A stretch of DNA of 64,000 bases from Epiperipatus broadwayi. Its lineage: Eukaryota > Onychophora > Udeonychophora > Euonychophora > Peripatidae. The position numbers were made by a program, and so were the translations under genes. The notes beneath the pieces were generated by a model that was given only the letters and a program-made list of their open reading frames with translations, had not been told where the DNA came from and ran no database searches. The DNA is taken from contig JAQFVV010012497.1 in NCBI GenBank assembly GCA_028023455.1, positions 682,001 to 746,000 on the forward strand, written 5' to 3'. Below are positions 13,101 through 27,004 of the stretch, piece after piece (the first letter of the stretch is position 1; each line of letters starts with the position of its first letter).

Positions 13101-13315
13101 AATAAAATATCTATATTGGAAGAATTTTAAGATATTTTGGAAATGTTTTATCTGCTAGCTATGTTTTATTTAAAATGTTTAGATATTTTATTATTGCACA
13201 TTTGGATTTCTGATTGCCTAAGACATAAGATATCTAATGATACAGTAATGAGAAGAAAATAGAGTATTTATTGTGTAATTTAAATAGTTATTATATTTTA
13301 AGAATTTTTAAAGTT
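10151..13315. other. AT-rich DNA with one short GC-richer patch
   Basis: Nothing coding is recognisable. A short GC-richer patch at about 10800-10860 (gagcgatgccggcggtgag) stands out and could be a remnant of the same kind of sequence as the 9.84-10.15 kb block. Frames at 11120-11314 (-) and 11512-11718 (+) look like AT-rich chance frames. Confidence 0.5.
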
Positions 13316-13371
13316 TTTATTATTATTATTATCATCATCATCATCATCATCATCATTATTATTATTATAAT
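13316..13371. repeat. (ATT)n/(ATC)n microsatellite
   Basis: Short perfect trinucleotide runs switch from ATT to ATC and back to ATT. It is the same motif class as the much longer run at 14.1 kb. Confidence 0.9.
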
Positions 13372-14109
13372 ATTTCAAAGATAGAACTTTATTAATTCTT
13401 TAAAAAGTTTACATTAGATTTTACATAATCTGAATGTGATGGGTTACAGGGACAATTATGCCTATAGTTCATTGATTACAATAGTTCTACTTGTAATGAA
13501 AGTTCACTTGTGAGTTCCACAGATGCTTTTGTTGCCCTTGTTGTTCTTATAGTGGTATAATTATTGTAGTCTATTAATTAAAATGTATTTATAATATTAG
13601 GTGATTACTTGGATAGTGTCTGCATGATTTAACAATATCTGTTATTATGGTTGTGAAAATGTGATTGATTATTGCTTATTTAAGCCAATGTTCTCTGGTT
13701 ATAGATTGGAATGCTGTTTTATGAGTGACCATGTTGCAGCTACAATGTCTGGAGGACTAATTTTGCAATCTCAGACCCTTAATTGTTGTAGTTTGTTTGT
13801 AAAGATAGCTGGATGACATCTAGTATTATTTCCAAATGTGAAGCTGCAATGAGTACACCAGTATGCATATAATGGGAATGTAACTTCATGAACTGTGGGT
13901 GATATAGAAGGTTTTCGATATGATTCCATGTTTTTATCGAGATTTTTTGCCATTGATAGATATCCATCATGACTTTACGAGTGTTAGGTAGAACTTGGCA
14001 GATGTAAAATATGCACTATCAACCTCATATTTTTTTTGCTTTTGACATCTATATACCAACATTGATCATTTCTGCAATCTTTGCCATATAACAGAAGAAA
14101 CACAACAGC
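13372..14109. other. Non-repetitive AT-rich DNA
   Basis: Two overlapping minus frames (13771-13953 and 13779-13970) cover moderately balanced sequence. Neither resembles a known family, and both are short. No gene is called. Confidence 0.45.
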
Positions 14110-14285
<176 letters not shown>

Positions 14286-14329
14286 GCTGCTGTTGATGTT
14301 ATGATGATGATGATGTACTAAATACACTG

Positions 14330-15765
14330 ATTTGAACCCTCAGATAGACATTTATCAACCTGAGATAAGATTTAAAATTTTAAGAAGAATCTAAAATTAA
14401 AAAAGAAAAAAACTGAGATAAAATTTAAGTTGGAATAAGAACCTGATATTTTATTATTGATAGTTAAATTATATTGTCTATAAGAGAACTCATCACTCGT
14501 GAATGAAAATCCACAGCTATTGTGATGCTGTTTGTTCCCACTTTTCTTGGTTGGTTGGGAAGGTTACCTGATTGGTTACAATATATATTAATTGTAAGAT
14601 AATTGAATTTGAATATTCACAAGTAAACTGTTGAAATGTAAGATCATAAAAATTTATAAGTTCAAACTTGGCCTTCTTCAGGTCATTTAATGTTTTTTAA
14701 TTGTAAATTTGTAAATAAAAATATCTTATATAGTTTTTGTATATACATGTGTTGTGCTTTTTATAATTAATTTTAGCGCTTCATTGAAGAAATAAAATAG
14801 AAAAAATTTCAATATGGGGTTGTTGTTTTTTTTATGATAAAACAGTTAATTTAATTATAATTTAAAAACCAAAAGAACTTTTTTTTGTCGATTATGTATA
14901 TAATGAAAATATACTAACAAAAAAATTCCATTTTTGTGATCAAAAATTCTTTTAAAAAAGTACATAATTTAAGGGTTAAAGTTGTTTTTTTTTTACGTAA
15001 ATATTTTTAATTTTTATTGTTTTTATGAACAAAATTAAATATATTATTAATTATGAAAATAGTCAATAAAAATAACATTTATAGAATATATATATATAAA
15101 CATGAATCTCTTATATAAATCATAAAAATAATTTAGCTTTAGTAAGGAATTGAGTTTTTAGAAAGCACAAAGATTATACATACATTAGTTTTCAAAATTA
15201 AAAAAAATGTGTTTTTATTTTATATTTTTTTATATGAAATAAATTAAAATATAAACTTAATTTAGTTTTTTTGTTGTTGATGTTTTTTAAATATAAAATA
15301 TATATGCATCACAAAAATACATTTCTTATTGAATGTATTAAAATTTCTCTTTTCTTTAAAAGACCACATATGGTTAAAATTTTGTATATAAAAATTTAAA
15401 TAATTGAGTCATAAAAATAAAACATTTATAAATAGTCAAAAGAAAGAAAAATAATGTATCAATAAACAGAAATAGGTGATTTAAAAAAAAGACATGAAGT
15501 ACCTAACATGAAGTCTCAGAGAATGAGTAAAAATAGTTATTCTAGGCAATATTCCTAAATACATTCTGATGAATGGGTTAATTTTTTTAATTGGCCAATT
15601 AAATGAAACTGATGTTACTGATATGTCATTTTCACAACTGAATGCTAAAATTTTTATTCTGAATACCTAATAATAATAAGCAGCCACTCACAAAATGATT
15701 ATGGCCATTCCAACTCCAAAAACCACAAAAAAAGGAGAAAGGAGTGAGAAAGAGAGAAACAACTC
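14330..15765. other. AT-rich DNA, no gene seen
   Basis: A/T-rich sequence with many homopolymer runs. I see no coding or repeat signature before the LINE remnant begins near 15770. Confidence 0.5.
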
Positions 15766-15769
15766 TAGA

Positions 15770-17240
15770 ACACATTTTTGCTATGATTATACAAATCAAT
15801 TTGTGAAAAAAAACAAATATGTCCACATATAGAATATGCTAGTCCATTTTTGTTTAATTGATATTTTATGATGTTGACTTTTAGTTTCATCATCCAAAAA
15901 CTTTTTTTTTTGAATCACTTCAACATCATGCATATTCTATTCTCCACCATATCTTCCCAATGCAAACAAATGACATTTCATTTTTTTAAAATGTCTTTGG
16001 GATAATCCATATAATGTAGATGTAGTCTACCTTTCTATAAAACCCATGGCCAAGTTTACCATAAAACATTCTTTTAGGAAGTCTTGCATTGTTTATTTTA
16101 TTTTACATGTCTAATCCAATAAACATGTGATTTTACAATAATAGACTCAATAGCATTACATCCAGTAAACTGAAGAATATGTTATCTTGCCATTGTATTA
16201 TTAAAATTTTATGGAGCATCCTTAAATAAAACTTTTTAGTTCTTTTTTATTGTATTGATAGAGTGTCCAAGTTTTACTTCCATACAATAAATTATGTAAA
16301 ATAACAGCTTTACACACAACTATTTTAATTGCAGTAATTATTTTCCTGTGATTAAATACTCCATCTTTTAAAACATTGACGTCTGTGTTATATCTCAACA
16401 TCTAAGTCCACCTTGTTACTTATAAAACTACCAGGGCATATAAACTGATTTATATTCTCAAGTTGATAGTCATCCAAGCTAAAAGTTGCTGAGGATTTTT
16501 CTTTTGTCATTGGATGATAAAATATTAAGTCATCTATAAACATTCCAAAAATCATGACCATAAAAATTGAAACAATATTGAAGCAAGTAGTTTAACACCA
16601 ATTTTTTCTTTCAAATGTCTAATAATACTTTTCTCATTCCATTATAAACTTATATAATATAAATAAGTTTTTGTGGACAACCAATTAATTTCAAACAATG
16701 TCATAGAGCTGTCCTTTTAACTAAACAAATGCCTTGACCTCATCAATAAAAGCAATCTATAAATCACTCCTTTGTTCCCAACACTTTTCTTGTGTTTGTA
16801 TGGTAACAAAATTACATCAATAATATTTTTTTGATTCTCTAAAACCATATTGAGATTTTAATAATCATTCACTATAACTGGAAGCAACCTATTTAATTTG
16901 CTGTATGAATAATAGTATTCCATGATATTTATTGCAATCTTGCTTATTCCCTTTGGTTTTAAAAAATAGAGCAATAAAAGCATTCTTGATTGTATGGCAC
17001 AACTTTATGGTCATCGATATTTCTAAAAAATTCCAATATTTTTAAAACTAACATAATACCAGTATATTTTTATCATCTCCAGCTATTTCATCAAGACTTG
17101 TTGTAACCTTTCCATTTTTAAGATTACAAAGAACTGTTTTGACTTTATCAACATGGACCTCTTTGTCCAAATGTAAATGAATAGATAAAGTTGATATACG
17201 ATTAAAAATCATCATCTCAATTCTTGCATCATTATTCAAA
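15770..17240 (-). pseudogene. LINE (APE-type non-LTR retrotransposon) RT remnant
   Basis: Read on the minus strand, the following blocks fall in order with frameshifts between them: a thumb-proximal VDKVKTVLCNLKNGK block (17100-17170), IFKTKGNKQDCNKYHGI (about 16910-16960), QYGFRES (16832-16852), TQEKCWEQR and IAFIDEVKAF-like palm motif A (about 16730-16790), LDDYQLENINQFICPGSF (about 16440-16480), AIESIIVKSHVYWIRHV (about 16110-16155), and a C-terminal CGHICFFSQIDLYNHSK (about 15785-15835). This order matches a LINE family widespread in animals, with its C-terminal Cys/His finger. The catalytic FADD is not clearly preserved and many stops occur. The 5' endonuclease half is not visible upstream of 17240. 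Confidence 0.75.
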
Positions 17241-17259
17241 AGATGGTAAAAATTGGTTG

Positions 17260-18700
17260 CTGTAGCAATAAAGAAAAGAAAATTATGTTAAAAACTATTA
17301 CACAAGGGTTCACTTACATGGGTTAATATTCAGAGCTGAAATTAAGATGCTAAAATAGTTCGTGTTAAAAGGGTTTACATTCATAGACTGCCAAATGATG
17401 ATTAAGCATTAATATGTTATTGTATTCTATTGCATAGTTATTCTACCTAACTGTGAATACAGAACTTATATATATATAGTAAATATGTCTGAAATATATA
17501 TATATTTTATCACTATAGTAATCAATTTTCTTGTTTAAATTTAAACTTTCCCTTTTTATTTTATTTTTAAAAAAAATGTTTACATTATTACATTTTTGAT
17601 TTTTTTTCTTTTTATCACTGAGATTTTAAATTTACCTAGTTATTTATAAATTTTCATGTGAAGCCTAATTAACTGTGAAATTAGATTAAATAACTGTGAC
17701 AAACAAAAGGAGTGGAAATCTAGATCTTCAACAACTCATCAGCTTTGCCTGCATCTTCTGCGATATGTTTTATATAACTTTGAAAATGAAATTATTTTCT
17801 GATAATGGAACTATGAAATAATTAGTTACTTAAAGAGGTAATATTAAACTATTTCTTTTATTATTATGTTTATCATTTTAATTAATTTATGCCCCTGTGT
17901 TATTTTTAATAGTCATAATTATTAATATTATTTTAAATTATTGTTATTATCATTGCTGTTTAACAGTTATCAAGCATCATTTTAGTATTCCCTCCCCCCA
18001 TTCCAAATAGTCAGCAATATGCAATATAAAGAGCAAATAATAATATTGCATAGTTGGTCTTCTGATTGTAGCAGCTTGTAAATGCAAGGTATGCCTGTCA
18101 GATATTTTAAAAAATCTTGAATGATCTAGAAAAGTCATGTGACATTACTTTTTTCAAGATTTTCAATAAATAACAATAAAACGTTTGCACTTTAAATATA
18201 TATACAATATGTATCATAATGACGTATAAAACTAAAACTGAATACATATAATACTCATTTATATTGAAACAATGTTTCATTGCCAAGACACATAGAATAG
18301 ACAAGAATAATAGTAGAGGCTTAAAATACATTTATATATATATATATATGCAGATGTGTGTGTGCATGGAAAATATTTGGTACAAACACTGACTTTAAAA
18401 GAAATAAAAAGATAAAATTTATTCACAATTATATTTATTCAATATATAAAATAAAAACTATATTTCATTTGTGTTACTAAATATTTAAATGAAAGAACAA
18501 TTAAAAGTATTTTTTAATTTTGTTTCTTACAAATTAAGATTGCTTTAAATTAATTAAAATGTTAATTTCTGTAATTAAAGATGTTTTTTTAATGCAGAAA
18601 AATTTTTAAATAAAAGAATTTTTTAGAATAACAACATTAAAAAAAATGAAAAAAATAAAAAAAATTATTTTTAAAAAATCAAAATTAGTAATACTATTTG
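17260..18700. other. AT-rich DNA, no gene seen
   Basis: Short (TA)n tracts near 17470 and 18335 only. The minus frame 18107-18331 is hydrophobic, AT-driven and unrecognised. Confidence 0.5.
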
Positions 18701-18714
18701 TCATGTACATGTGG

Positions 18715-19112
18715 GGTTCAGATTGACCTTAAGTCAACATGGGTGTGACAAGAATCTCGGCCTCAGGGTGGCCTTCGAGCATTCCATCATCAGATTTTCA
18801 ACTGGATGGACGGTTGAAGAGTTGGAGTGTGTAGTAGATTGGAGCCTGTCCATTAAAGTATGAAGATTGTCTATCTTAATATATATCTGAGCACTTATAG
18901 TATATATGTGTGGGAGATGATAATCTGGACCAAGTGATGATTGCTGGTTTAGCATGAAATATGTATATTGGTCATTATTTATCTTTTCAGCATATATGTG
19001 CTTGAGTGTATCAGTGTTATTAGATAGAGTGGAGAGTGATGGGTCATCTGAAAGTCTGTGCTCATATACCCTATATTATATATATAGACACAGGTATATA
19101 ATAAGCCTGTGT
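18715..19112 (+). mobile_element. Foldback repeat family C, copy 1
   Basis: This copy shares long segments with 25580-25930 (reverse orientation) and 34551-34916. Shared landmarks are a tctggaccaagtgatgattgctggtttagcatgaaat block (18923-18960 region), a gattatttatcttttcaacatatgtg-like arm, and an end reading tgctcatataccctatat, then gacacaggtatataataagcctgtgtttcag. The end at 19112 is the reverse complement of the start of the 34.55-kb copy. The 5' part (18740-18850) contains, on the minus strand, CTGATGATGGAATGCTCG and a GGCC...GGCC hairpin. The frames at 18734-18955 and 18954-19190 are repeat translations. Confidence 0.7.
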
Positions 19113-19114
19113 TT

Positions 19115-21887
19115 CAGTTATTATTTGGATTTTTATAAAATTGATGGGTTTAATTATATTTTAATTCTACAATTACACAAGATTAAATGAAAGGGAATTC
19201 TCTTATGATTTTGGTTTGATTAATTAAAAAAACTTTCTCTATGTTTAGTAAAATTATAAGCTAATTAACATAGATAATAAACTCTTACAAAAATCTAAGC
19301 AATGAGAGAGCCTGGTTAAAAGTATAAATAAGACTTAAAATAAGCAAAAAGTTTCAATGGTATGCTTATAAAAGGGAATGATACTATGTGTACTATTTTT
19401 TAATAATATAAATAAAAATTAATTTTAACAGCAGCTTAATCTCCATGAAAGACTAAAAATTTGATTTCTCCAAATTTCTTGGGAGTAGATCATGAAGCAA
19501 ATTTTAAATGCCAGGAACCTATAAAATACAAAAGACAAAGTCAAATTTCCACAAAATGGATATTATGGCTAAGTACAACTTCAAAAAAATAATTGATTTA
19601 AAATTCCTTATGATGACTATAATAAAATTTGAAAATGAATGTGATTTAACTCACATAAGCTGAAGCTTTATCATTACTCAAAACAATTTATATGTACATT
19701 GACATGCTTTACCAATCTCAAAATTTAATTTGTATATCAGTTAGCTAAGCAAATTTAATTTTAATTTAAGTTGTTTTTTATTTAGCATGGTATTATATAT
19801 ATATATGCACACACACTAATAGTAAAAAAAGATTTTATAATTAGCTCAAGATTTCAATGTAGCAATTTTTATTTTTTAAAAAAAGTGAACTTTGTAACCA
19901 AATTTTATTATCTTTTAGTAAAATATTTTTATATAATCCAGAAACAGTGCTTAATCTGTAAAATTTTCTCTTTATTGACTCTAATCCCTTTCATTAATTA
20001 AGAGTTTAACAAAATATAATTTTATTTCTATTAAGCATTGTTGTCTATAAAATCCTTTAATTAATATAATTAATTTGGAATTTCCTAATTAGTCTAAATT
20101 TTCTGGCTAATCTTAGTAGAAATTTTAATCACTGGTTTGCTCATTGAGGAGATTCTTTAAATTCTTGAGAGGGACAAACAATGAGTTGTGTGTCTATGTA
20201 AGACTAACTGAAAATTATTAATTATTCCATTCCATTCTATTCTGCTAACTTCAAGAAACTGTGCTATATTCTGCTTACATTATTTGAGATTTGTGTTTTG
20301 ATCCTATATTATATGTGCCCATCTAAAAAATAAACTTTGGACTCCAGTTTTCTGTATCAAAAGCCATGTGTGGCTAAGAAACCAAAGGATGAACTACTCT
20401 CCAGAATGAATCTCTTTTTAGCCAGAATATACTAAGTTCACCTACCAACTGACCTCATGAATTATCTAACTGCTGACATCCTACATCTTATCATAGAAAA
20501 GCACTTCTCTACAACCAAAAAACAAAGAAAACACTGTAACAATCTATCAGTATGCAAAGATTACATACTCATTTGTAAATAATTTGTACAGAAAGTAAGG
20601 TCTTTCCACCCATGTCATTATGGATTCATGGTAAAATCTTTACATGAACTATTTTTTATATATAATTGTAAGTTAATGATGTAAGAGTGCATGTAAATTC
20701 TGTTTATTAATTTGTATTTTTATATTCCTGTATTATTAAGGTATAACTTTTTATATTTCAATTTGATTAATTTTTGTCTTATAGCTCTTGGCCTTTCAGA
20801 TATATATCATAGATTATAAATATTCCAGTTTTAATCTTTTAATTTCTTTGGCAATTGAGAATTAAGTAATAAAATGCAATACTTTTTTAGAATCTTTTTT
20901 TTTAAAGCTAACAGAACTATTTAGAAAGAATCTTTACTTCCCCCTCCAATTTCACCAGTTTTAAACAGCTTAGATTTTCTGAGCTAAAGAAAAGGTTTTC
21001 GTTAGAATTAAAAGAAACTCTGGATTAATATTTTTTTAAATACATTTTCTAATTAATAAACTTGGCATATTCATTTCTTACTTGATGTATGTGGATGTGG
21101 GTATAACAAGTTTTATATAGGCATTAAACCATTTAAATTACATCTTCATTGATAATTTTTTTCTATTACTCATAAAATTATCTTTTAAATCATATATAAT
21201 ATTTCTTACCTGAGATAATTCATAGCTTCAGAATCGCCAAAATAAGTCGCATATGAATTCTTTATTCTCATCTTGTACCCAAAAGTTCAAATCTCAAAGG
21301 CATCTGTAAGGGAAAATGTTCATCCTAATAAAAGATACAAAACAAATAATTTCCAGAAGATGGATATGCATTTATCATCATAGCAATTGGCTTCTTATCT
21401 ATCTAAAACTAGAAATTGTAGGTTACTGTCTGTATTACTGATAAAATGAGTTTCATCCCTTCATTTTACACTTTTTGTATACATCAGTGATGTTTATATT
21501 CTTTATGCACACCAGTGATGCTATCTTGTTATATTTATTGTCCCACAGAGATATAATTTATTTGCATATAGCTTATTTGCTAGCTATAGAATTGAAAATA
21601 ATGTGATGCAAGATGTGTCAAAACTACTGAGACTACAGCATGAGTAACAAGGCATAGGTGAAAATTGATTCTTTGTCTGTATACAATTTCATGTGGTATA
21701 TGCATAACTATTGTTGTTATCTCCACACCCACACCATTTGAAATCTTTTTTTGTTGGTTATAAGTGTTTATATTTTCACATGGTACTATGTCCAGTAAAT
21801 TTTGTGATTGCTTTGTCAACTGCAAAATTTCTGTATATTTGAAAATTAGTCCTAAAATTTACATTGTACTGCTCTATAATATCTTAA

Positions 21888-21923
<36 letters not shown>

Positions 21924-22055
21924 CTTGTTTTATAAACACAAACCTGTAACTGCAAACACAAACACAGTAATATAAATATAAACATAGTAATAAATTATTA
22001 AACTTTTTGAGAATCATTATGTCTAGAAAATAAAACTGTCTAAACTTAGATCAGA
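19115..22055. other. AT-rich DNA, no gene seen
   Basis: Nothing coding is supported. A stretch near 20290-20620 is a little less AT-rich but yields no readable domain. The 21580-21825 minus frame is unrecognised. A (TA)n run lies at about 21893-21920. Confidence 0.5.
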
Positions 22056-22405
22056 ATCCCAAAATTACATAAACTACTTCTGTTGTATTTGAATATAAAT
22101 GTTTAAATTTATATACATATAATAAAGAGCATAAATGATATATAATTTATATATTACACAGACACCAATACAAAGACAAATATACCATTTATCAAATAAT
22201 TTTAAAAATTTACTATTCAAATAATTAAAATATTTTTTTTTTACTTACAATCCTATATTCTAGTTCAAATCTCCAAAATTACATAAACTATTTTTGTTGT
22301 ATTTGAATACAAATGTTTAATTATATCCTACACAGACATCAATACAAATACCAACATAAATTTATAAAATATTTTTAAAAAATTTACTATTCAAATAATT
22401 AAAAA
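22056..22405. repeat. Tandem duplication, about 215-bp period
   Basis: Two adjacent diverged copies begin tccaaaattacataaacta (about 22058 and 22272). Both continue through tgttgtatttgaata, acacagacaccaatacaaa and tttactattcaaataatta. The second copy is slightly shortened. It is AT-rich noncoding DNA. Confidence 0.8.
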
Positions 22406-23200
22406 TAAAAAAATTTAATATTTAGGAGCCAATATTCTAATTACGTTTTGAAGGTCTTGACATGCGAAATTATCAGCACATTTTTAATCCATTTTCATAA
22501 GTTCTTTGGCCATTTAAAACTTTTTATCTTTATTTTCTCCGTAAAAAATAATAAACTTAGTAAAAAATAAAAAAATTAAATGAAGGTACAAATAAATATA
22601 TTCATAAAAAATTCAATTTTTTTCATATTTCAACATATGTCATTCAAAAGAGAATTTAAAAATGAAGCAAATGCTGTGATTTCTGTTGTCGTCATGCTAG
22701 TAGTTTTTATGTCAGTTTAAAAAGGACACAAAATTTTAATGACATGCCACCACAGTGCTGCATCACCACTATAAACAGTCAACCTGTTAAACTTAGTTAA
22801 TAATAAATTAGAAATTGTGAACAAACAATAAAGTAATAATTATGTTGGACGTTGAAATTTTTTTTTCTTCTTTTTTAAATGGTTATTACTATTTATCTTA
22901 GCCTTATTGTATGTTTTTCTAGTTTCTATCAATATAAAGTTTTTTGCTCTAACATTATGAAAACTGAAGTTATTGTGAAAATTATGACTCAAGTCAGTTT
23001 TTTAAAAATTCAGTATGGTGTCAAGGATAGCGAACTAGTTAAAGTAGTGGCAGTTTTGTTTACTTACTATTTTTATCATTTTAATTATCATCTAACTGAG
23101 ATTGGCTTGTGTGTGTGCATGCTTATAAATAATTCCTTTTTAGATACCATGGGAAATTTACTTATCTATTTGACCTTTCATTGATTTTTATGCCTACAAT
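22406..23200. other. AT-rich DNA, no gene seen
   Basis: A 101-codon plus frame (22879-23184) is hydrophobic and Ile/Phe-rich with no recognisable motif. I read it as a chance frame in AT-rich DNA. Confidence 0.45.
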
Positions 23201-23204
23201 TAGA

Positions 23205-23510
23205 TGTAGATGGATTTGGATTTAGCATTAGGTTCAACTAGGTTTCTACACATGCTCATTTATATATTTGTATGTTTTAATGTGTTTATTTACCACTTGA
23301 AATTTTCAGTCCTTATTGCTTATACCTTAGATCAAATATTTATTCCCAGGTCTTTATTGCTATATTTTGTAGAAAATATATTAGGCTTTAGTAACTCGAG
23401 AACTATAAGTTATAAACCTATGTTTGACTTCTGGATTTTGATTTAGCATTGGGTTCAGCTAGGTTTCTATGCATGCTCATTTATATATTTGTATATGTTT
23501 TAACCCATTT
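23205..23510. repeat. Tandem duplication, about 220-bp period
   Basis: The block gatttagcattaggttca ... aggtttctacacatgctcatttatatatttgtat (23216-23275) returns with few changes at 23440-23500. Each copy opens a short frame (23210-23446 and 23449-23637) with similar N-terminal residues, GSTRFLHMLIYIFV and GSARFLCMLIYIFV. That similarity comes from the duplication and does not indicate coding. Confidence 0.75.
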
Positions 23511-23639
23511 CTTCTCAGATCTTTATATATATATTTACTTTTATTTAACATCAGTTCCTTACAGGCTTATTTATTATTGTTCATTATCTGTTTCATCTTG
23601 TAGCCTGAGTCTTGCACTGCATATGAGCAGCACCTGAGA

Positions 23640-25575
23640 GCTTATTTAATAATAAAATCTGCCAATGCTTAATAAGTAACGTTTTGCAAAGATATGTACA
23701 CACATCTGCAATTGTCAAGCATATGGAGAATTCTATTATATTCACAATTATTTAATGAATAAAATTAATTCAAAGGAGAGGGTTGAAACAATCAACTGTC
23801 AAATACATTAAATATTCTTTAAAAGAATTTATACTAAGTTTTAATATATGATTGAGCTAAATATAGTTCAAACTACCATTATTGTAAGCTATTTATCATT
23901 ATTTTTACTATTATTATTGCTGTTAATTGTTAGATTTGTCTGGTATTTGTTTACTGTTGTCTGCCCTACCAATTGTTTATTTTATCAAGAATCTCTACTC
24001 TCCTTGATCTAGTGGTAATAATTTATTTATATATAGATGAACAGCTGTGTAGGCACTTGTAATGAATATCTACGCCAACCAAAAATAAGTATTCTAGACT
24101 AGAGACCTAGTGACACCCTCTGTTGAAAAATATTAGATGTGCAGGCTGTCCGGTAAAATATATATATCATCAAAAAAAAAAATTGCAAGCAAACCAACTA
24201 CAGTTATGTATGCGTGGGTTCAAGATGTAACTTTGAACTATAAATAAATCATAAAGCGTTCTCTAAAATCAATCATGGAAATATTGTTAGTTTTAAGATT
24301 ATATTTCGTAGGAATATTTCTTAGTCTGTAAATGTATTTATGTATATTAAAGATTTTTGTTTTAATAATTTTAAAAGTAAAAAAAGTTTGAGCATGTTTA
24401 ATTAGAAAGTGCATTAAGAAAAGAAAAAGGGAAAGGAAAAAATGAAATTGCTTAAACTGTCCAATTTCTCATTTAAAATTATTTATCTTTCGATGTCTTA
24501 TAAAGTTATAAAGAAATAATTTAAGATTTTTTAAAAAAATTATTAATTACTAAATACAAACTTAAATATTTTACAAATAACAGATGAATATGTGTTTAAG
24601 AATCTTTTGCTAATGTGTATTACGTTGTTTTTTTTTAATTATTGTGAAATTTAAATAAGTCTAATCATTTATAGTAAACAAATTAAAATGTTTGCACTAA
24701 TAACATGGTATGAAATGCTCAATGGTTAATGACTGCTTATTTTATATTCATACATGAAGGCATATATGATTTCTATATGTGTGTGTTTGAGTGTTTATTA
24801 ATTGTATGGCAGAGATCAATGATAAAAATGTATTATTACGAAATATAATGCTGAGAAATAATGAGACTGAATATTGAAAGAATAAAAAAATATTTATTTG
24901 TGTAACGTATATACTACTTAGATTTAAAAATGAAGTTTATCGAGTCAAGTTTTACAACAAATAATATTATATAAAGTTAAAGAAAGTTAAAATATCAAAG
25001 TTAATATGTATATGTGAAATAGTATTTATATGTAAATCACGTTCAAAGATGTAGCAGAAGTTTTAGATATTTCTGAATCCATCTTCTATCTGGGGCAAAA
25101 TATTCATTCTAGCAAGAGTAGTAGTATTCACATATTTAATAATTAACAATTGGGATAACTATATTATTGCAGTTCTAATTATTGGCACAGTGTAAATTTC
25201 TAGTGCATTAATTGCTATCCAAATATAATAGGCTATTTATTGGCAATAAAGATCATGAAAGTTATCATGTTTGCTTCAAATTTAGAATGGACTTAATTAA
25301 GTCGCATTAATATAGTTTGGCACAGTATAGTTAAAATAGATGTTACTATATTCATGTTTGGTCAGAACACAACCCTCTCTATTATAAAACAGGATTGTAA
25401 GATATAAATTAAAAGAAAAGCTAGTTTAGATGATGAAGACACAGTTAAAATTACTGACATCAAAAATGGAACTATACAAACAGAGGTAAATTTCATTCAT
25501 GTATATATATATATATGTGTGTGTTAGCTAGTTTTTTGTATTCACTCAATACTAACTTGCTAATAAATTGTATAT
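23640..25575. other. AT-rich DNA, no gene seen
   Basis: No coding signature. A (TA)n-(TG)n run at 25500-25525 precedes the family C repeat copy. Confidence 0.5.
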
Positions 25576-25579
25576 ATAA

Positions 25580-25930
25580 GGGATTCAAACTCAGACTTTC
25601 ACACAACCCTCAACTCTTCATGCCATCTCATATTGCTGATCCATCTGATCACACATGTTGAAAAGATAAATAATCACCAATATACATATTTCATGCTAAA
25701 ACAGCACTCATCAGTTGGTCCAAATTACCATCTCCACACATATATACAATCAGTGCTCAGTTTTATATTAAGATAACCAATCTTTATACTTTAATGGATA
25801 GGCTTCAAACTACTCCAACCCACAACTCTTCAACCATCCATTTCATTGAAAATCTGATGATGGAACATTCAAAGCCCACATTAGTGCCAATCTGTTTTTT
25901 GTGACGAGTTTATTGTTTTGGAAGCAAATT
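25580..25930 (-). mobile_element. Foldback repeat family C, copy 2
   Basis: This is the reverse-complement relative of the 18.7-kb copy. Landmarks include agactttcacacaaccctc (25602), gttgaaaagataaataatcacc (25657), catgctaaaacagcactcatcagttggtcca (25691 region) and gaaaatctgatgatggaac (25848). It is diverged and carries no ORF. No clear flanking direct repeat was seen. Confidence 0.65.
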
Positions 25931-25934
25931 TGAG

Positions 25935-27004
25935 ATGGAGATCAAAGCATTCACAGGAATAGGATATCTGTATTGTATTGACATCTATCTTATTAGATGA
26001 TACTGTGTAGTGAATCACCTTTGAAGTTTACATACCCTCATGGATTGTTTATTCACTTAGTTGTCTTATGATGTCAATTGTTTGTTGCATTCACTCTTAG
26101 GTATGCATCAAAGCTTTGCTTAATCTAACATGGCCTGACTATAATGATAATTTGAGACCATTACAATATATAGTAATTAGCTTTATGAAATTTGGTTCCT
26201 GGCATAATATTTATATATTGTAATTTATGTATTTTAAATATGTGTTGTTTCAAAAGTTATTTATTTTCAATTAGATTCATGCATTTTTAATTTTAATAAT
26301 TGCATATAATAATCATTTATATACAGTAATTAGCTTCCTGAAGCACAATCCCTGGAATAAAAGTTGTAATTTGTAATATTTAAGTAAATTTTAATTTTCT
26401 TTTTTTTTCTCTTTTGAATAGAATCATTCGTTTTTAATTTAAATATTAAAAATCACCAGTGAATGTATGGGGAGATTTATATGTTAATATCCAGGTCCAT
26501 CTGCTAAGATTCTTGGTTTAGGATGAAAAACTATCTAGAGAGGAGGTGGTTGGTATTTTTCTTTGAGAATTAATAAGAGTGACTAGCTATTTATTCATTT
26601 TTACAATGTTTAATTGTTACATAAAGTAACATGATATTAATTTTGTTATACATAAAAAAATATATATATAAATGCTTATATGTAATTGTAAGTAAAACAT
26701 TTAAAGTTCCTGTTTCTTTTTCTCTTATTAATTAGAGGTATTCATTTATAAAGTTTAAGGAATTATATTTATTGTATATATTCAATGATAATGGTTCTCT
26801 ATGTTAGCTAAATTTATATACTATATGGATTTTATATTAAAAATTGTACATGTTAGTGTATATCAATAATGTATGTGTTAAATACTGAGTTAAACCAAGT
26901 TGGTGATACAAGTTTTATGTGATCAAGATTTTGTCTTTGTTAATGCAAACTGGACAACAAAGATACAAACATGTATTTAATATATAAAAATGAATATGTC
27001 AAGA
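25935..27004. other. AT-rich DNA, no gene seen
   Basis: Nothing coding. A weak internal echo (tagtaattagcttcctgaagca near 26325 against tagtaattagctttatgaaat near 26170) hints at a diverged local duplication. Confidence 0.4.

Noticed and set aside
18740-18800. Possible hammerhead in family C (CTGATGATGG ... GAGATTC..GTC on the minus strand)
   Set aside because: The stem after CTGATGA does not close properly and GAAA reads GAGA; the 25.85-kb copy is no better, so I did not call a ribozyme.
22879-23184. 101-codon hydrophobic plus ORF
   Set aside because: Its Phe/Ile/Leu/Tyr-rich composition is what AT-rich random sequence gives; no motif, signal or neighbour supports it.
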